From VMCP01 sp965655465 (GTDB taxonomy: Bacteria > Bacteroidota > Bacteroidia > NS11-12g > UBA955), in NCBI GenBank assembly GCA_965655465.1, contig CBFHGY010000089.1, positions 1-8,147 on the forward strand: a stretch of 8,147 nucleotides of DNA. The letters run 5' to 3'. The notes under the pieces were generated by a model. The model saw only the letters and a list, made by a program, of their open reading frames with translations. It was not told the DNA's origin and ran no database searches. The position numbers and the translations under genes are program-made. Below are positions 1 to 5,455 of this stretch, in pieces (the stretch's first letter is position 1; each line of letters opens with the position of its first letter).

Positions 1-22
1 TAAGGGTAAATGTCTGCACGGC

Positions 23-370
23 TTAAATAGCAAAGCTTTCGCCACAACCGCAGGTGCGTGCAGCATTGGGATTGATGAAATTAAATCCCTTTCCGTTCAA
101 GCCATCAGAAAAGTCTAATTCTGTACCACATAAGTACAAAAAGCTCTTCATATCGCAAACGATTTTTAAGGTTTCATCACCGAACTCCATATCGCCTGTT
201 TGCAAGGCATCATCGAAGTCCAGTTCATATGACAAACCCGAGCAGCCACCACCTTTAACCCCAACGCGAACAAAATGTGTGCTTGGAGATACTCCTGCAT
301 CGTTCATAAGCTCATTGACCTTATAACGTGCTTTATCGGTAATGCTGATGGCGCTCGGGTCTGCTAACAT
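23..370 (-). CDS. iscA: A-type iron-sulfur carrier protein IscA
   Basis: A 115-residue protein of the HesB/IscA family, cytoplasmic, which accepts Fe-S clusters or iron from the scaffold and delivers them to target apoproteins. The three family cysteines are present: Cys43 in GGCSGLSY and Cys107 and Cys109 in the C-terminal TCGCGESF. Their spacing (64 residues, then 2) matches E. coli IscA, and the length is normal for the family (about 107-120). The ATG start at 370 precedes a short non-conserved leader (MLADPSAIS) before the conserved domain. The gene begins only 14 nt after the iscU stop, so it is almost certainly co-transcribed with iscU. The family cannot be split with certainty into IscA, ErpA and SufA from sequence alone. 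The IscA name rests mainly on the iscS-iscU neighbourhood. Confidence 0.93.
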   Translation of the reverse strand: MLADPSAISITDKARYKVNELMNDAGVSPSTHFVRVGVKGGGCSGLSYELDFDDALQTGDMEFGDETLKIVCDMKSFLYLCGTELDFSDGLNGKGFNFINPNAARTCGCGESFAI

Positions 371-384
371 AATATTCTAAATGA

Positions 385-798
385 TTAATGGTGAGATTTC
401 TCTAATTCCAAAGGCTCCATACCATTCTTTACACGATAATCGTTGATAGCCGCTTTGATAGCGTCTTCTGCCAATACAGAACAGTGAATTTTCACTGGAG
501 GCAATGCCAATTCTTCAACAATTTCCATATTGTCGATTTCCAAAGCCTGGTCAACCGTCTTTCCTTTTAACCATTCCGTTGCCAATGAGGAGGAAGCAAT
601 AGCCGAACCGCATCCGAAAGTCTTGAACTTCGCATCTTCGATTACTCCATTTTCGCTAACTTGTATTTGCAAACGCATTACGTCTCCACACTCAGGTGCA
701 CCTACCAGTCCTGTGCCAACTTGCGCACTTGACTTGTCTAGGGTTCCAATGTTCCTTGGATTGGTATAATGATCGATTACTTTTTCTGAATATGCCAT
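385..798 (-). CDS. iscU: Fe-S cluster assembly scaffold protein IscU
   Basis: A 137-residue IscU/NifU N-terminal-type scaffold on which [2Fe-2S] and [4Fe-4S] clusters are built from IscS-derived sulfur and iron, in the cytoplasm. All cluster ligands are visible: Cys37 in GAPECGDVM with the regulatory Asp39, Cys63 in TFGCGSAIASSS, and His105-Cys106 in LPPVKIHCSVLAEDAI. That last stretch includes the LPPVK motif bound by the HscA chaperone, so this is a true IscU rather than a zinc-binding SufU, which has an insert and lacks LPPVK. The length is slightly above the E. coli protein (128) because of an extra C-terminal tail ending in SHH. The gene lies 79 nt downstream of iscS with a promoter candidate in the gap, and 14 nt upstream of iscA. 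Confidence 0.96.
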   Translation of the reverse strand: MAYSEKVIDHYTNPRNIGTLDKSSAQVGTGLVGAPECGDVMRLQIQVSENGVIEDAKFKTFGCGSAIASSSLATEWLKGKTVDQALEIDNMEIVEELALPPVKIHCSVLAEDAIKAAINDYRVKNGMEPLELEKSHH

Positions 799-830
799 AA
801 TGTAAATTTTTAGTGGGTTTAATTGTTTAA

Positions 831-861
831 CAAAGTTATTTAAAATCTTTCTAAATTACAA
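831..861 (-). promoter_or_regulatory. Candidate promoter upstream of iscU
   Basis: Read on the minus strand, the iscS-iscU gap contains TTG (861-859), a 20-nt spacer, and a perfect Bacteroidetes -7 element TAACTTTG (838-831). The published consensus is TTG or TTTG at -33 and TAnnTTTG at -7, about 17-23 nt apart. Transcription would begin near 825, leaving a leader of roughly 25-28 nt before the iscU ATG at 798. This would let iscU-iscA be expressed independently of iscS. It is a motif match only. Confidence 0.5.
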
Positions 862-877
862 TTCGTTTGTCGAAAGC

Positions 878-2092
878 TTAATGTTCAGACCATTCGATGG
901 ACTTCAAATCGATGCCTTCTTTGAACATTTCCCATAAAGGACTCATGTCGCGAAGTTTATTTACCGCATCGGTTACACATTTAATCGTAAAGTCGATTTC
1001 TTCTTCTGTAGTGAAACGCCCTAAACCAAAACGGATACTGCTATGTGCCAATTCATCATCTAAACCTAAATTCTTCAATACATAACTAGGCTCTAAAGAT
1101 GCAGAAGTGCAAGCAGAACCGGAAGAAACCGCAACGTCTTTAATACCCATCATCAATCCTTCTCCTTCTACATATTTGAACGAAATGTTCGTAGTATGGG
1201 GCAAGCGATGTTCTTTGTGACCGTTAATATACGACTCCTCTAACTGCATTAGCGCATTTTCTAATTTATCGCGTAATACACGCAAGCGAGCTCCTTCGGC
1301 TTCCATTTCTTGCATGGCAATTTCACAAGCTTTACCAAAACCTACAATACCTGGAACGTTTAAGGTACCACTGCGCATGCCACGTTCGTGACCGCCACCA
1401 TCCATTTGAGCCGTTACTTTTACACGAGGATTTTTACGACGCACATACAATGCACCTACCCCTTTGGGACCATACATTTTATGGGCCGTAAAACTGAGTA
1501 AATCAATTTGGTCTGCAATAACATCTACCGGTATTTTACCTACGGCTTGAGTGGCATCTGTATGAAACAAAACACCCTGTTCTTTGCACAACGCACTGAT
1601 TTCTCTAATAGGTTGAATTACACCCAATTCGTTATTCGCATACATCACTGATACCAAAACCGTATTCGGCTTGATGGCTGCTTTAATTTGTTCTACCGTA
1701 ATTAATCCATCTTCACCCACAGGCAAATAACTCACTTCAGCACCCAATTTTTCCAAATGTTTGCACGCATCTAAAACGGCTTTATGTTCGGTTGAAACCG
1801 TAATGAAATGATTTCCTTTGGCCGCGTACATTTCATAAACGCCTTTCAATGCAAGGTTATTACTTTCAGTAGCACCACTGGTAATGATGATTTCTTTTGA
1901 ATTAGCGCCAATAATTTTGGCTATTTGTTCGCGGGCATAGTCAACTGCTTCTTCCGCTTTCCAACCAAATGCGTGACTCTTACTGGCCGCGTTTCCGAAG
2001 TCCTCCAGGAAAAAAGGAGTCATAGCTTCGAATACACGAGGGTCGCATTTCGTAGTTGAATTGTTGTCGAGGTAAATGGGTAATTGTATCAT
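878..2092 (-). CDS. iscS: Cysteine desulfurase IscS (group I)
   Basis: A 404-residue PLP-dependent aminotransferase-fold enzyme that converts L-cysteine to alanine and a persulfide, the sulfur source for Fe-S clusters and usually for tRNA thiolation. Visible signatures are His103 in STEHKAV (PLP stacking), Lys205 in SFTAHKMYGPKG (Schiff base) and the catalytic loop SSGSACTSASLEPSYVLK with Cys328. The C-terminal end, EGIDLKSIEW, resembles the IscU-interacting tail of proteobacterial IscS. The 404-residue length equals E. coli IscS, and the short, ungapped loop around Cys328 marks group I IscS rather than SufS. The ATG at 2092 is followed directly by the conserved IYLDNNSTT motif, which supports this start. 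The gene is first in the iscSUA cluster and divergent from the epimerase gene at 2230. No iscR or chaperone gene is visible in the window. Confidence 0.97.
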   Translation of the reverse strand: MIQLPIYLDNNSTTKCDPRVFEAMTPFFLEDFGNAASKSHAFGWKAEEAVDYAREQIAKIIGANSKEIIITSGATESNNLALKGVYEMYAAKGNHFITVSTEHKAVLDACKHLEKLGAEVSYLPVGEDGLITVEQIKAAIKPNTVLVSVMYANNELGVIQPIREISALCKEQGVLFHTDATQAVGKIPVDVIADQIDLLSFTAHKMYGPKGVGALYVRRKNPRVKVTAQMDGGGHERGMRSGTLNVPGIVGFGKACEIAMQEMEAEGARLRVLRDKLENALMQLEESYINGHKEHRLPHTTNISFKYVEGEGLMMGIKDVAVSSGSACTSASLEPSYVLKNLGLDDELAHSSIRFGLGRFTTEEEIDFTIKCVTDAVNKLRDMSPLWEMFKEGIDLKSIEWSEH

Positions 2093-2120
2093 TTTGCGTA
2101 ATTTATGGGTTGTAGATGGT

Positions 2121-2152
2121 CAAATTTAGTTATTTAGACATTTTCTAAACAA
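2121..2152 (-). promoter_or_regulatory. Candidate iscS promoter, proximal
   Basis: On the minus strand, TTG (2152-2150), a 21-nt spacer, and a perfect TAnnTTTG element, TAAATTTG (2128-2121), lie in the intergenic region before iscS. The predicted start of transcription is near 2114-2116, giving a leader of about 22-24 nt. This is the best-placed promoter for the isc cluster. It is a motif match only. Confidence 0.5.
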
Positions 2153-2185
2153 CAAAATTAACAAAAGGCAAGCAGAATGGTTCAA
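2153..2185 (-). promoter_or_regulatory. Candidate iscS promoter, distal
   Basis: A second match on the minus strand: TTG (2185-2183), a 22-nt spacer, then TAATTTTG (2160-2153), immediately upstream of the proximal candidate. If both are used, iscS has tandem promoters. A long leader of about 55 nt would result from this one. The rest of the 137-nt divergent region shows no perfect plus-strand TAnnTTTG for the epimerase gene. Confidence 0.3.
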
Positions 2186-2229
2186 CTTTGTGGTTTATTT
2201 GTAGTCGAAATTCAACAAATTAACGATTT

Positions 2230-2634
2230 ATGCCTAAAAAACTTGAACATATAGGAATTGCCGTAAAAGATTTAGATCAGGCCGAAGCGCTTTTTTCTCG
2301 ACTGTTACAAACTCAGCCCTATAAACGCGAAGCAGTGCCATCAGAAGGAGTTATTACCTCTTTTTTCGACTTAGCGGGAGTAAAATTTGAATTGCTTGCT
2401 GCAACTCATGCAGACAGTCCAATTGCAAAGTTTATTGAAAAACGCGGCGAAGGCATCCATCATCTAGCCTTTGAAACAGACGATATTAATTCCGAGTTAA
2501 ACGAACGTAAATCGCAAGACATTCAACTCATTCACGAAACACCTAAAGACGGTGCTGACAACAAGCAGATTGCCTTTTTACACCCCAAAAGTACGGGGGG
2601 GGTGCTATGGGAATTATGCCAAGAAAAAGTTTAA
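2230..2634 (+). CDS. mce: Methylmalonyl-CoA epimerase
   Basis: A 134-residue vicinal-oxygen-chelate (glyoxalase-fold) protein, cytoplasmic, expected to interconvert the 2R and 2S forms of methylmalonyl-CoA between propionyl-CoA or succinyl-CoA and the B12 mutase. It shows the two-module VOC layout. His7 in EHIGIAVKD starts module one. His77-His78 in GEGIHHLAFE starts module two and Glu128 in GVLWELCQ ends it. These agree with metal and catalytic positions known for the epimerase family, and GIHHLAF plus WELCQ favour epimerase over a generic glyoxalase. The length is typical. The ATG is preceded by AT-rich sequence with no Shine-Dalgarno. A run of eight G (2595-2602) lies in the last 15 codons. 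The stop codon overlaps that of the convergent gene. No mutase gene is nearby, so the pathway role rests on family identity. Confidence 0.88.
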   Translation: MPKKLEHIGIAVKDLDQAEALFSRLLQTQPYKREAVPSEGVITSFFDLAGVKFELLAATHADSPIAKFIEKRGEGIHHLAFETDDINSELNERKSQDIQLIHETPKDGADNKQIAFLHPKSTGGVLWELCQEKV

Positions 2635-3398
2635 GTCAAAAAGAAGTGAAAACTATCTCCTCTCAATCCCAAACGCAAGGTTTCTAAAGGAATAACCTCA
2701 TTAGGTGCAATATTCCCCAAGTTTACGTTACTACCATACAACTGGATAAACCAGACTTGTTGCGATTTTTGAGGTGCTTCCCACATAACTTTATCAATAG
2801 GAATTTTTCGAATAATTTCGGCCACTAATCCGGAACGAACCTCTCCAGAATTTCTAAAAATACCTACCGTACCAGACTCGCGTGCTTCTCCTATTACCTT
2901 CCAGGCACCTGCGGACAATTCCTTTTCCATTTGTTCAATCCACTCATACGGTGGAATGATTTTATCGGCATCCTTAGAACCTACTTCGCTTAAAACCGTA
3001 TAATTCTTTGCGAAATCCGCAATCAACTCACATTTTTCATCATGAGGGATTTCTAAAGACCCATCACTTACCTCAACATGAGTTATTCCCGTCTTGTCTA
3101 ATAAACGACGGTAATCGTCAATCTGATTTCGCACCAAATAGGCTTCAAATAAAGTTCCCCCAAAATAAACGGGTATGCCCGCTTCTTTATACAACTTCAG
3201 TTTATCCGACAACCTAGGGGTGAGAATTCCAGTTCCAAAACCCAATTTAACAATATCTGTATATGTTGCAGATACTTCAATAAAATTTTCAACTTCTCTA
3301 ATTGAAAGTCCTTTATCCATTACCATACTCATACCACTATTACGTGGTTTAAAAGTACGTTCAGGCATATTTTTCAGCCCAAAATAAGCATCCTTCAT
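2631..3398 (-). CDS. Phosphosulfolactate synthase family protein (ComA/YitD-like)
   Basis: A 255-residue TIM-barrel protein of the ComA family, whose characterised members add sulfite to phosphoenolpyruvate to give (2R)-3-phosphosulfolactate. These act in archaeal coenzyme M synthesis and, as YitD, in Bacillus spores. Family blocks are visible in order: KPRNSG near the start, DIVKLGFGTGIL, VYFGGTLFEAY, HVEVSDGSLEIP, LSEVGSKD, IGEARESGTVGIF, MWEAPQKSQQVWFIQ, GSNVNLGNI and LETLRLGLRGDS near the end. The ATG at 3398 is preferred. It gives a family-typical length (251-252 in ComA and YitD) and sits 4 nt after the TPR gene stop, whereas extension to the TTG at 3428 overlaps that gene and adds ten non-conserved residues. 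No phosphatase or dehydrogenase partner (ComB, ComC) is present here, so the end product in this organism is unknown. Confidence 0.9.
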   Translation of the reverse strand: MKDAYFGLKNMPERTFKPRNSGMSMVMDKGLSIREVENFIEVSATYTDIVKLGFGTGILTPRLSDKLKLYKEAGIPVYFGGTLFEAYLVRNQIDDYRRLLDKTGITHVEVSDGSLEIPHDEKCELIADFAKNYTVLSEVGSKDADKIIPPYEWIEQMEKELSAGAWKVIGEARESGTVGIFRNSGEVRSGLVAEIIRKIPIDKVMWEAPQKSQQVWFIQLYGSNVNLGNIAPNEVIPLETLRLGLRGDSFHFFLT

Positions 3399-3402
3399 CG
3401 TA

Positions 3403-4860
3403 TCAATTCCCTTGTGTAAATTTGCCAATAAGTGTTAAAATTTTAACCGAATTCTTCAGTTCTGGTGCAAAAGTGAACATCCCCATATATTCAGAAGAGT
3501 CAATTTCTAAGGCTTTTTCTAAGACCATCAAACCCATATCCTTATTACCGGTGATATAAAATAATGCTGCCAAACGGTATAACAGCGCAATACTTTGTGG
3601 ATTATTCTCCAATCCAGACTCCGTTACGTCTAAAGCATCCCCACTTTCACCATTTTCATGCAATGCAACACCCCAGTCTAACCATAATTCCGGCTCAAAA
3701 GGGAAGGTTTCACTCAATTCTTCATACAAACGCTTCCATTTATCGGTTAAATGAAGTCCGAAATAGGTACTCGCCAAAACCACGCCATAATCGGATTCAC
3801 TTGGGTCTAACTGGTATGCTTTTTCCAAGTAGGGCAAGGCCACTTGATATTGTTCATCGTGGTGATAGGTTAGTCCTAAACTATACCAACATTCGGCATC
3901 TTGAGGAAATCGTTTTAAAATTTTCTTATAAATCTCTCTCGATTTAACCGACATACCAACCTCATGTAAACTCCAAGCATATAACCCTTCAATCGCTTCC
4001 ATCGATTTTTGAGGAAATTTATGCAACAGTTCCTCGTAATGACTCACTACATTTTGATAGTCTTCCTTTTCGTAGCGCGCTTCAATCAAACCGAACCAAG
4101 CATCTGCGAAATTATCATTGATGGTAACCGCATAATCAAATGCTTTAACGGCTTCATCAAAATCATCCAAACCGTGATAGGCCAAACCCAACAAATACCA
4201 GGCTTCGGCCATATAGGGGTCTTTGTCAATTTGCGCCTCCACGGCGGGAATCAACATTTTTATAATGTGCGTTTCTTCAGTTCGATTGATATATTTCTCT
4301 AAGATTGGAATAATTTCCGCATCATACAACAAGGCTTTTTTTGCAATAGGGTCTGCCAGATCGTACTGCTCAAAATGCAAAACCATATCTAAGAAATCTT
4401 CGTACAAACTTTCGTCTTCACCGGCAAGGTCCAAAGCTTGATAAATAAAATCAAATGCCAATTTCCGGGCTCCCTCATGGCCAAATAAAACGCCCCGCAT
4501 CAAAACCAAGCTCGGATCCATGGGGTTATACTCCAATGCCTGATCTAAATACTTATGTGCAGATTTGTATTTATGTTCATGCATCAACCATTCCACCATA
4601 TGAAGGGTAAACACCGAAATATAGGGAAAAGACTGAATGCCAATTTCAATTACCAATTTGGCGTATTTATCCAATTTAAATGGATTTACATCGCCATTTG
4701 GGTTGGTGTAATATTTAAATAATTCGATAAGTTCACGTGCTGAGAACTGTTCACGCTTTTTCGATTCAAAGTCGCTAGCCAATGCATCCACATCTCCTTG
4801 GAAGCCATCGAACGACTCATCGAAGTCGTCATCGTCGTAGTCTGAAGGAAAAAACCGCAT
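3403..4860 (-). CDS. Tetratricopeptide repeat protein with acidic N-terminus
   Basis: A 485-residue soluble protein with no signal peptide or membrane segment. Residues 7-23 are strongly acidic (a run of Asp with Asp/Glu/Phe). A helical region follows and includes a repeat-like segment around 98-147. From about residue 217 to 457 there are roughly seven consecutive 34-residue TPR units, with the usual W/L-G-Y-A-F-A-P pattern (for example WYLLGLAYHGLDDFDEAVKA, then AECWYSLGLTYH). TPR arrays are protein-binding scaffolds, and nothing here identifies the partner. The start at 4860 is supported by a promoter-like element exactly 4 nt upstream. The stop lies 4 nt before the preferred ATG of the phosphosulfolactate synthase, which indicates translational coupling. 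From memory, this TPR-synthase pairing recurs in Bacteroidota, and a functional link is an inference. Confidence 0.85.
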   Translation of the reverse strand: MRFFPSDYDDDDFDESFDGFQGDVDALASDFESKKREQFSARELIELFKYYTNPNGDVNPFKLDKYAKLVIEIGIQSFPYISVFTLHMVEWLMHEHKYKSAHKYLDQALEYNPMDPSLVLMRGVLFGHEGARKLAFDFIYQALDLAGEDESLYEDFLDMVLHFEQYDLADPIAKKALLYDAEIIPILEKYINRTEETHIIKMLIPAVEAQIDKDPYMAEAWYLLGLAYHGLDDFDEAVKAFDYAVTINDNFADAWFGLIEARYEKEDYQNVVSHYEELLHKFPQKSMEAIEGLYAWSLHEVGMSVKSREIYKKILKRFPQDAECWYSLGLTYHHDEQYQVALPYLEKAYQLDPSESDYGVVLASTYFGLHLTDKWKRLYEELSETFPFEPELWLDWGVALHENGESGDALDVTESGLENNPQSIALLYRLAALFYITGNKDMGLMVLEKALEIDSSEYMGMFTFAPELKNSVKILTLIGKFTQGN

Positions 4861-4864
4861 ATGC

Positions 4865-4872
4865 CAAATTTA
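4865..4872 (-). promoter_or_regulatory. Candidate -7 element of the TPR gene, leaderless geometry
   Basis: On the minus strand TAAATTTG (4872-4865), a perfect TAnnTTTG, is followed by four bases (GCAT) and then the ATG at 4860. Because this element is centred near -7, transcription would start at or within a base or two of the initiation codon. No TTG is found 17-23 nt upstream, which weakens the call. Confidence 0.35.
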
Positions 4873-4900
4873 CAAATCCATTTCATTTATTGATATCCCA

Positions 4901-4929
4901 GTGGTCTAACTTTTCCAAAAGTTAACCAC
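4901..4929 (-). terminator. Hairpin after the thioredoxin lipoprotein gene
   Basis: A near-perfect inverted repeat: GTGGT-TAACTTTT in one arm and AAAAGTTA-ACCAC in the other. It gives a 13-bp stem with one bulged base (4906) and a two-base centre (4915-4916); the real loop would open to 4-6 bases. It begins 10 nt past the stop of the thioredoxin gene and ends 40 nt before the TPR start. There is no T-run after it on the minus strand, so it may act as a weak terminator, an RNA-processing or stability element, or a protein-binding palindrome. Confidence 0.45.
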
Positions 4930-4938
4930 AAACCTTGA

Positions 4939-5403
4939 CTATTTAAGCCTGTTCACATACTCCTCAAGAGCTGATTTATCCATATAACCCAAAACACGAT
5001 CTACAATTTGACCGTCCTTAAAGAATATAATGGTAGGATATCCTTCAATTCTGTAACGTCCCGCAATGTCTACGTTGGCTTCGGCATCAATTTGCATTAC
5101 ATTAATATCGGAATTCTCATCTTTCAATTCTTTTACAAACGGAGCCATGCGCTTACAAGGCCCGCACCATTCGGCATAAAAATCCACCACGGTTAAGGTG
5201 TTTCCCGAAATAGTTCTATCAAAATATTGAACCATCGATTCTACCGGTTCATTTTCACTTACAGCCGAATTGCTGCTGCTTGTATTGGTATTTTCAGTTG
5301 CCGATTCTTCAGTGGTTGAACCGTTACAAGCACTTAAAAACAAAGCTGCTCCAATAAACATCCAAGATAATTTGTGCATTTGGGGTAAAAAACTGCGTTT
5401 CAT
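4939..5403 (-). CDS. Thioredoxin-domain lipoprotein
   Basis: A 154-residue exported thiol-disulfide protein. Residues 1-25 form a type II signal peptide: basic MKR at the start, a hydrophobic stretch from about 14 to 23, and lipobox LSAC with the lipidated Cys26. Asn27 at +2 is compatible with transfer to the outer membrane. Residues 27-55 are a low-complexity Ser/Thr/Asn/Glu linker. The thioredoxin fold runs from about 56 to 154, with the buried Asp74 in VVDFYAEWCGPC, active-site Cys80 and Cys83 (WCGPC), and cis-Pro123 in GYPTIIFF. The WCGPC motif matches classical thioredoxin rather than DsbA (CPHC). The role is probably disulfide reduction or exchange at the periplasmic face of a membrane, and the substrate is unknown. 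Met9 is an alternative start that would also leave a usable signal peptide. Met1 is favoured by the promoter element 4 nt upstream. Confidence 0.9.
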   Translation of the reverse strand: MKRSFLPQMHKLSWMFIGAALFLSACNGSTTEESATENTNTSSSNSAVSENEPVESMVQYFDRTISGNTLTVVDFYAEWCGPCKRMAPFVKELKDENSDINVMQIDAEANVDIAGRYRIEGYPTIIFFKDGQIVDRVLGYMDKSALEEYVNRLK

Positions 5404-5407
5404 ATTG

Positions 5408-5415
5408 CAAATCTA
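5408..5415 (-). promoter_or_regulatory. Candidate -7 element of the thioredoxin gene, leaderless geometry
   Basis: On the minus strand TAGATTTG (5415-5408) fits TAnnTTTG perfectly and is followed by four bases (CAAT) and the ATG at 5403. This predicts a transcript starting at or next to the initiation codon. No -33 TTG sits at the usual distance, and a better-formed promoter lies just upstream (5423-5455), so only one of the two may be real. Confidence 0.3.
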
Positions 5416-5422
5416 CTTAATC

Positions 5423-5455
5423 CAAAATTAAATACCTTTGTCGTGTGTCGGACAA
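5423..5455 (-). promoter_or_regulatory. Candidate promoter of the thioredoxin lipoprotein gene
   Basis: On the minus strand, TTG (5455-5453, within a T5G run), a 22-nt spacer and TAATTTTG (5430-5423) fit the Bacteroidetes -33/-7 consensus. Transcription would begin near 5416-5418, giving a leader of about 13-15 nt. The -33 element falls inside the first codons of the divergent glycosyltransferase gene, so the two transcription units share promoter DNA. Confidence 0.42.
5433..5440 (+). promoter_or_regulatory. Candidate -7 element of the GT2 gene, leaderless geometry
   Basis: TACCTTTG is a perfect TAnnTTTG and is followed by four bases (TCGT) and the GTG start at 5445. The only nearby TTG (5405-5407) is 25 nt upstream, slightly beyond the usual spacing. 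If functional, the mRNA starts at or beside the GTG codon. The intergenic space to the divergent gene is only 41 nt, so the promoter must lie in this interval or inside the thioredoxin gene. Confidence 0.4.

Noticed and set aside
2194..2201. TTTATTTG as a promoter -7 element for the epimerase gene
   Set aside because: It mismatches the invariant A of TAnnTTTG and has no TTG or TTTG 17-23 nt upstream.
3399..3428. N-terminal extension of the phosphosulfolactate synthase to a TTG codon at 3428
   Set aside because: It overlaps the TPR gene by 26 nt, adds ten residues absent from ComA and YitD, and uses a rare start, whereas the ATG at 3398 gives the usual family length.
3564..4302. Plus-strand open frames of 97-127 codons inside the TPR gene
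   Set aside because: They are antisense to a well-supported gene, show no recognisable domain and have no promoter-like element.
4800..4842. Repeated GTCGTC/TCGTCG-like bases near the start of the TPR gene as a DNA repeat
   Set aside because: It is simply the Asp-rich coding stretch; there is no regular unit beyond codon repetition.
4686..4886. 66-residue minus-strand open frame across the start of the TPR gene
   Set aside because: It is an out-of-frame shadow of the Asp-rich N-terminal coding region (Met/Thr/Ser runs), with no family features.
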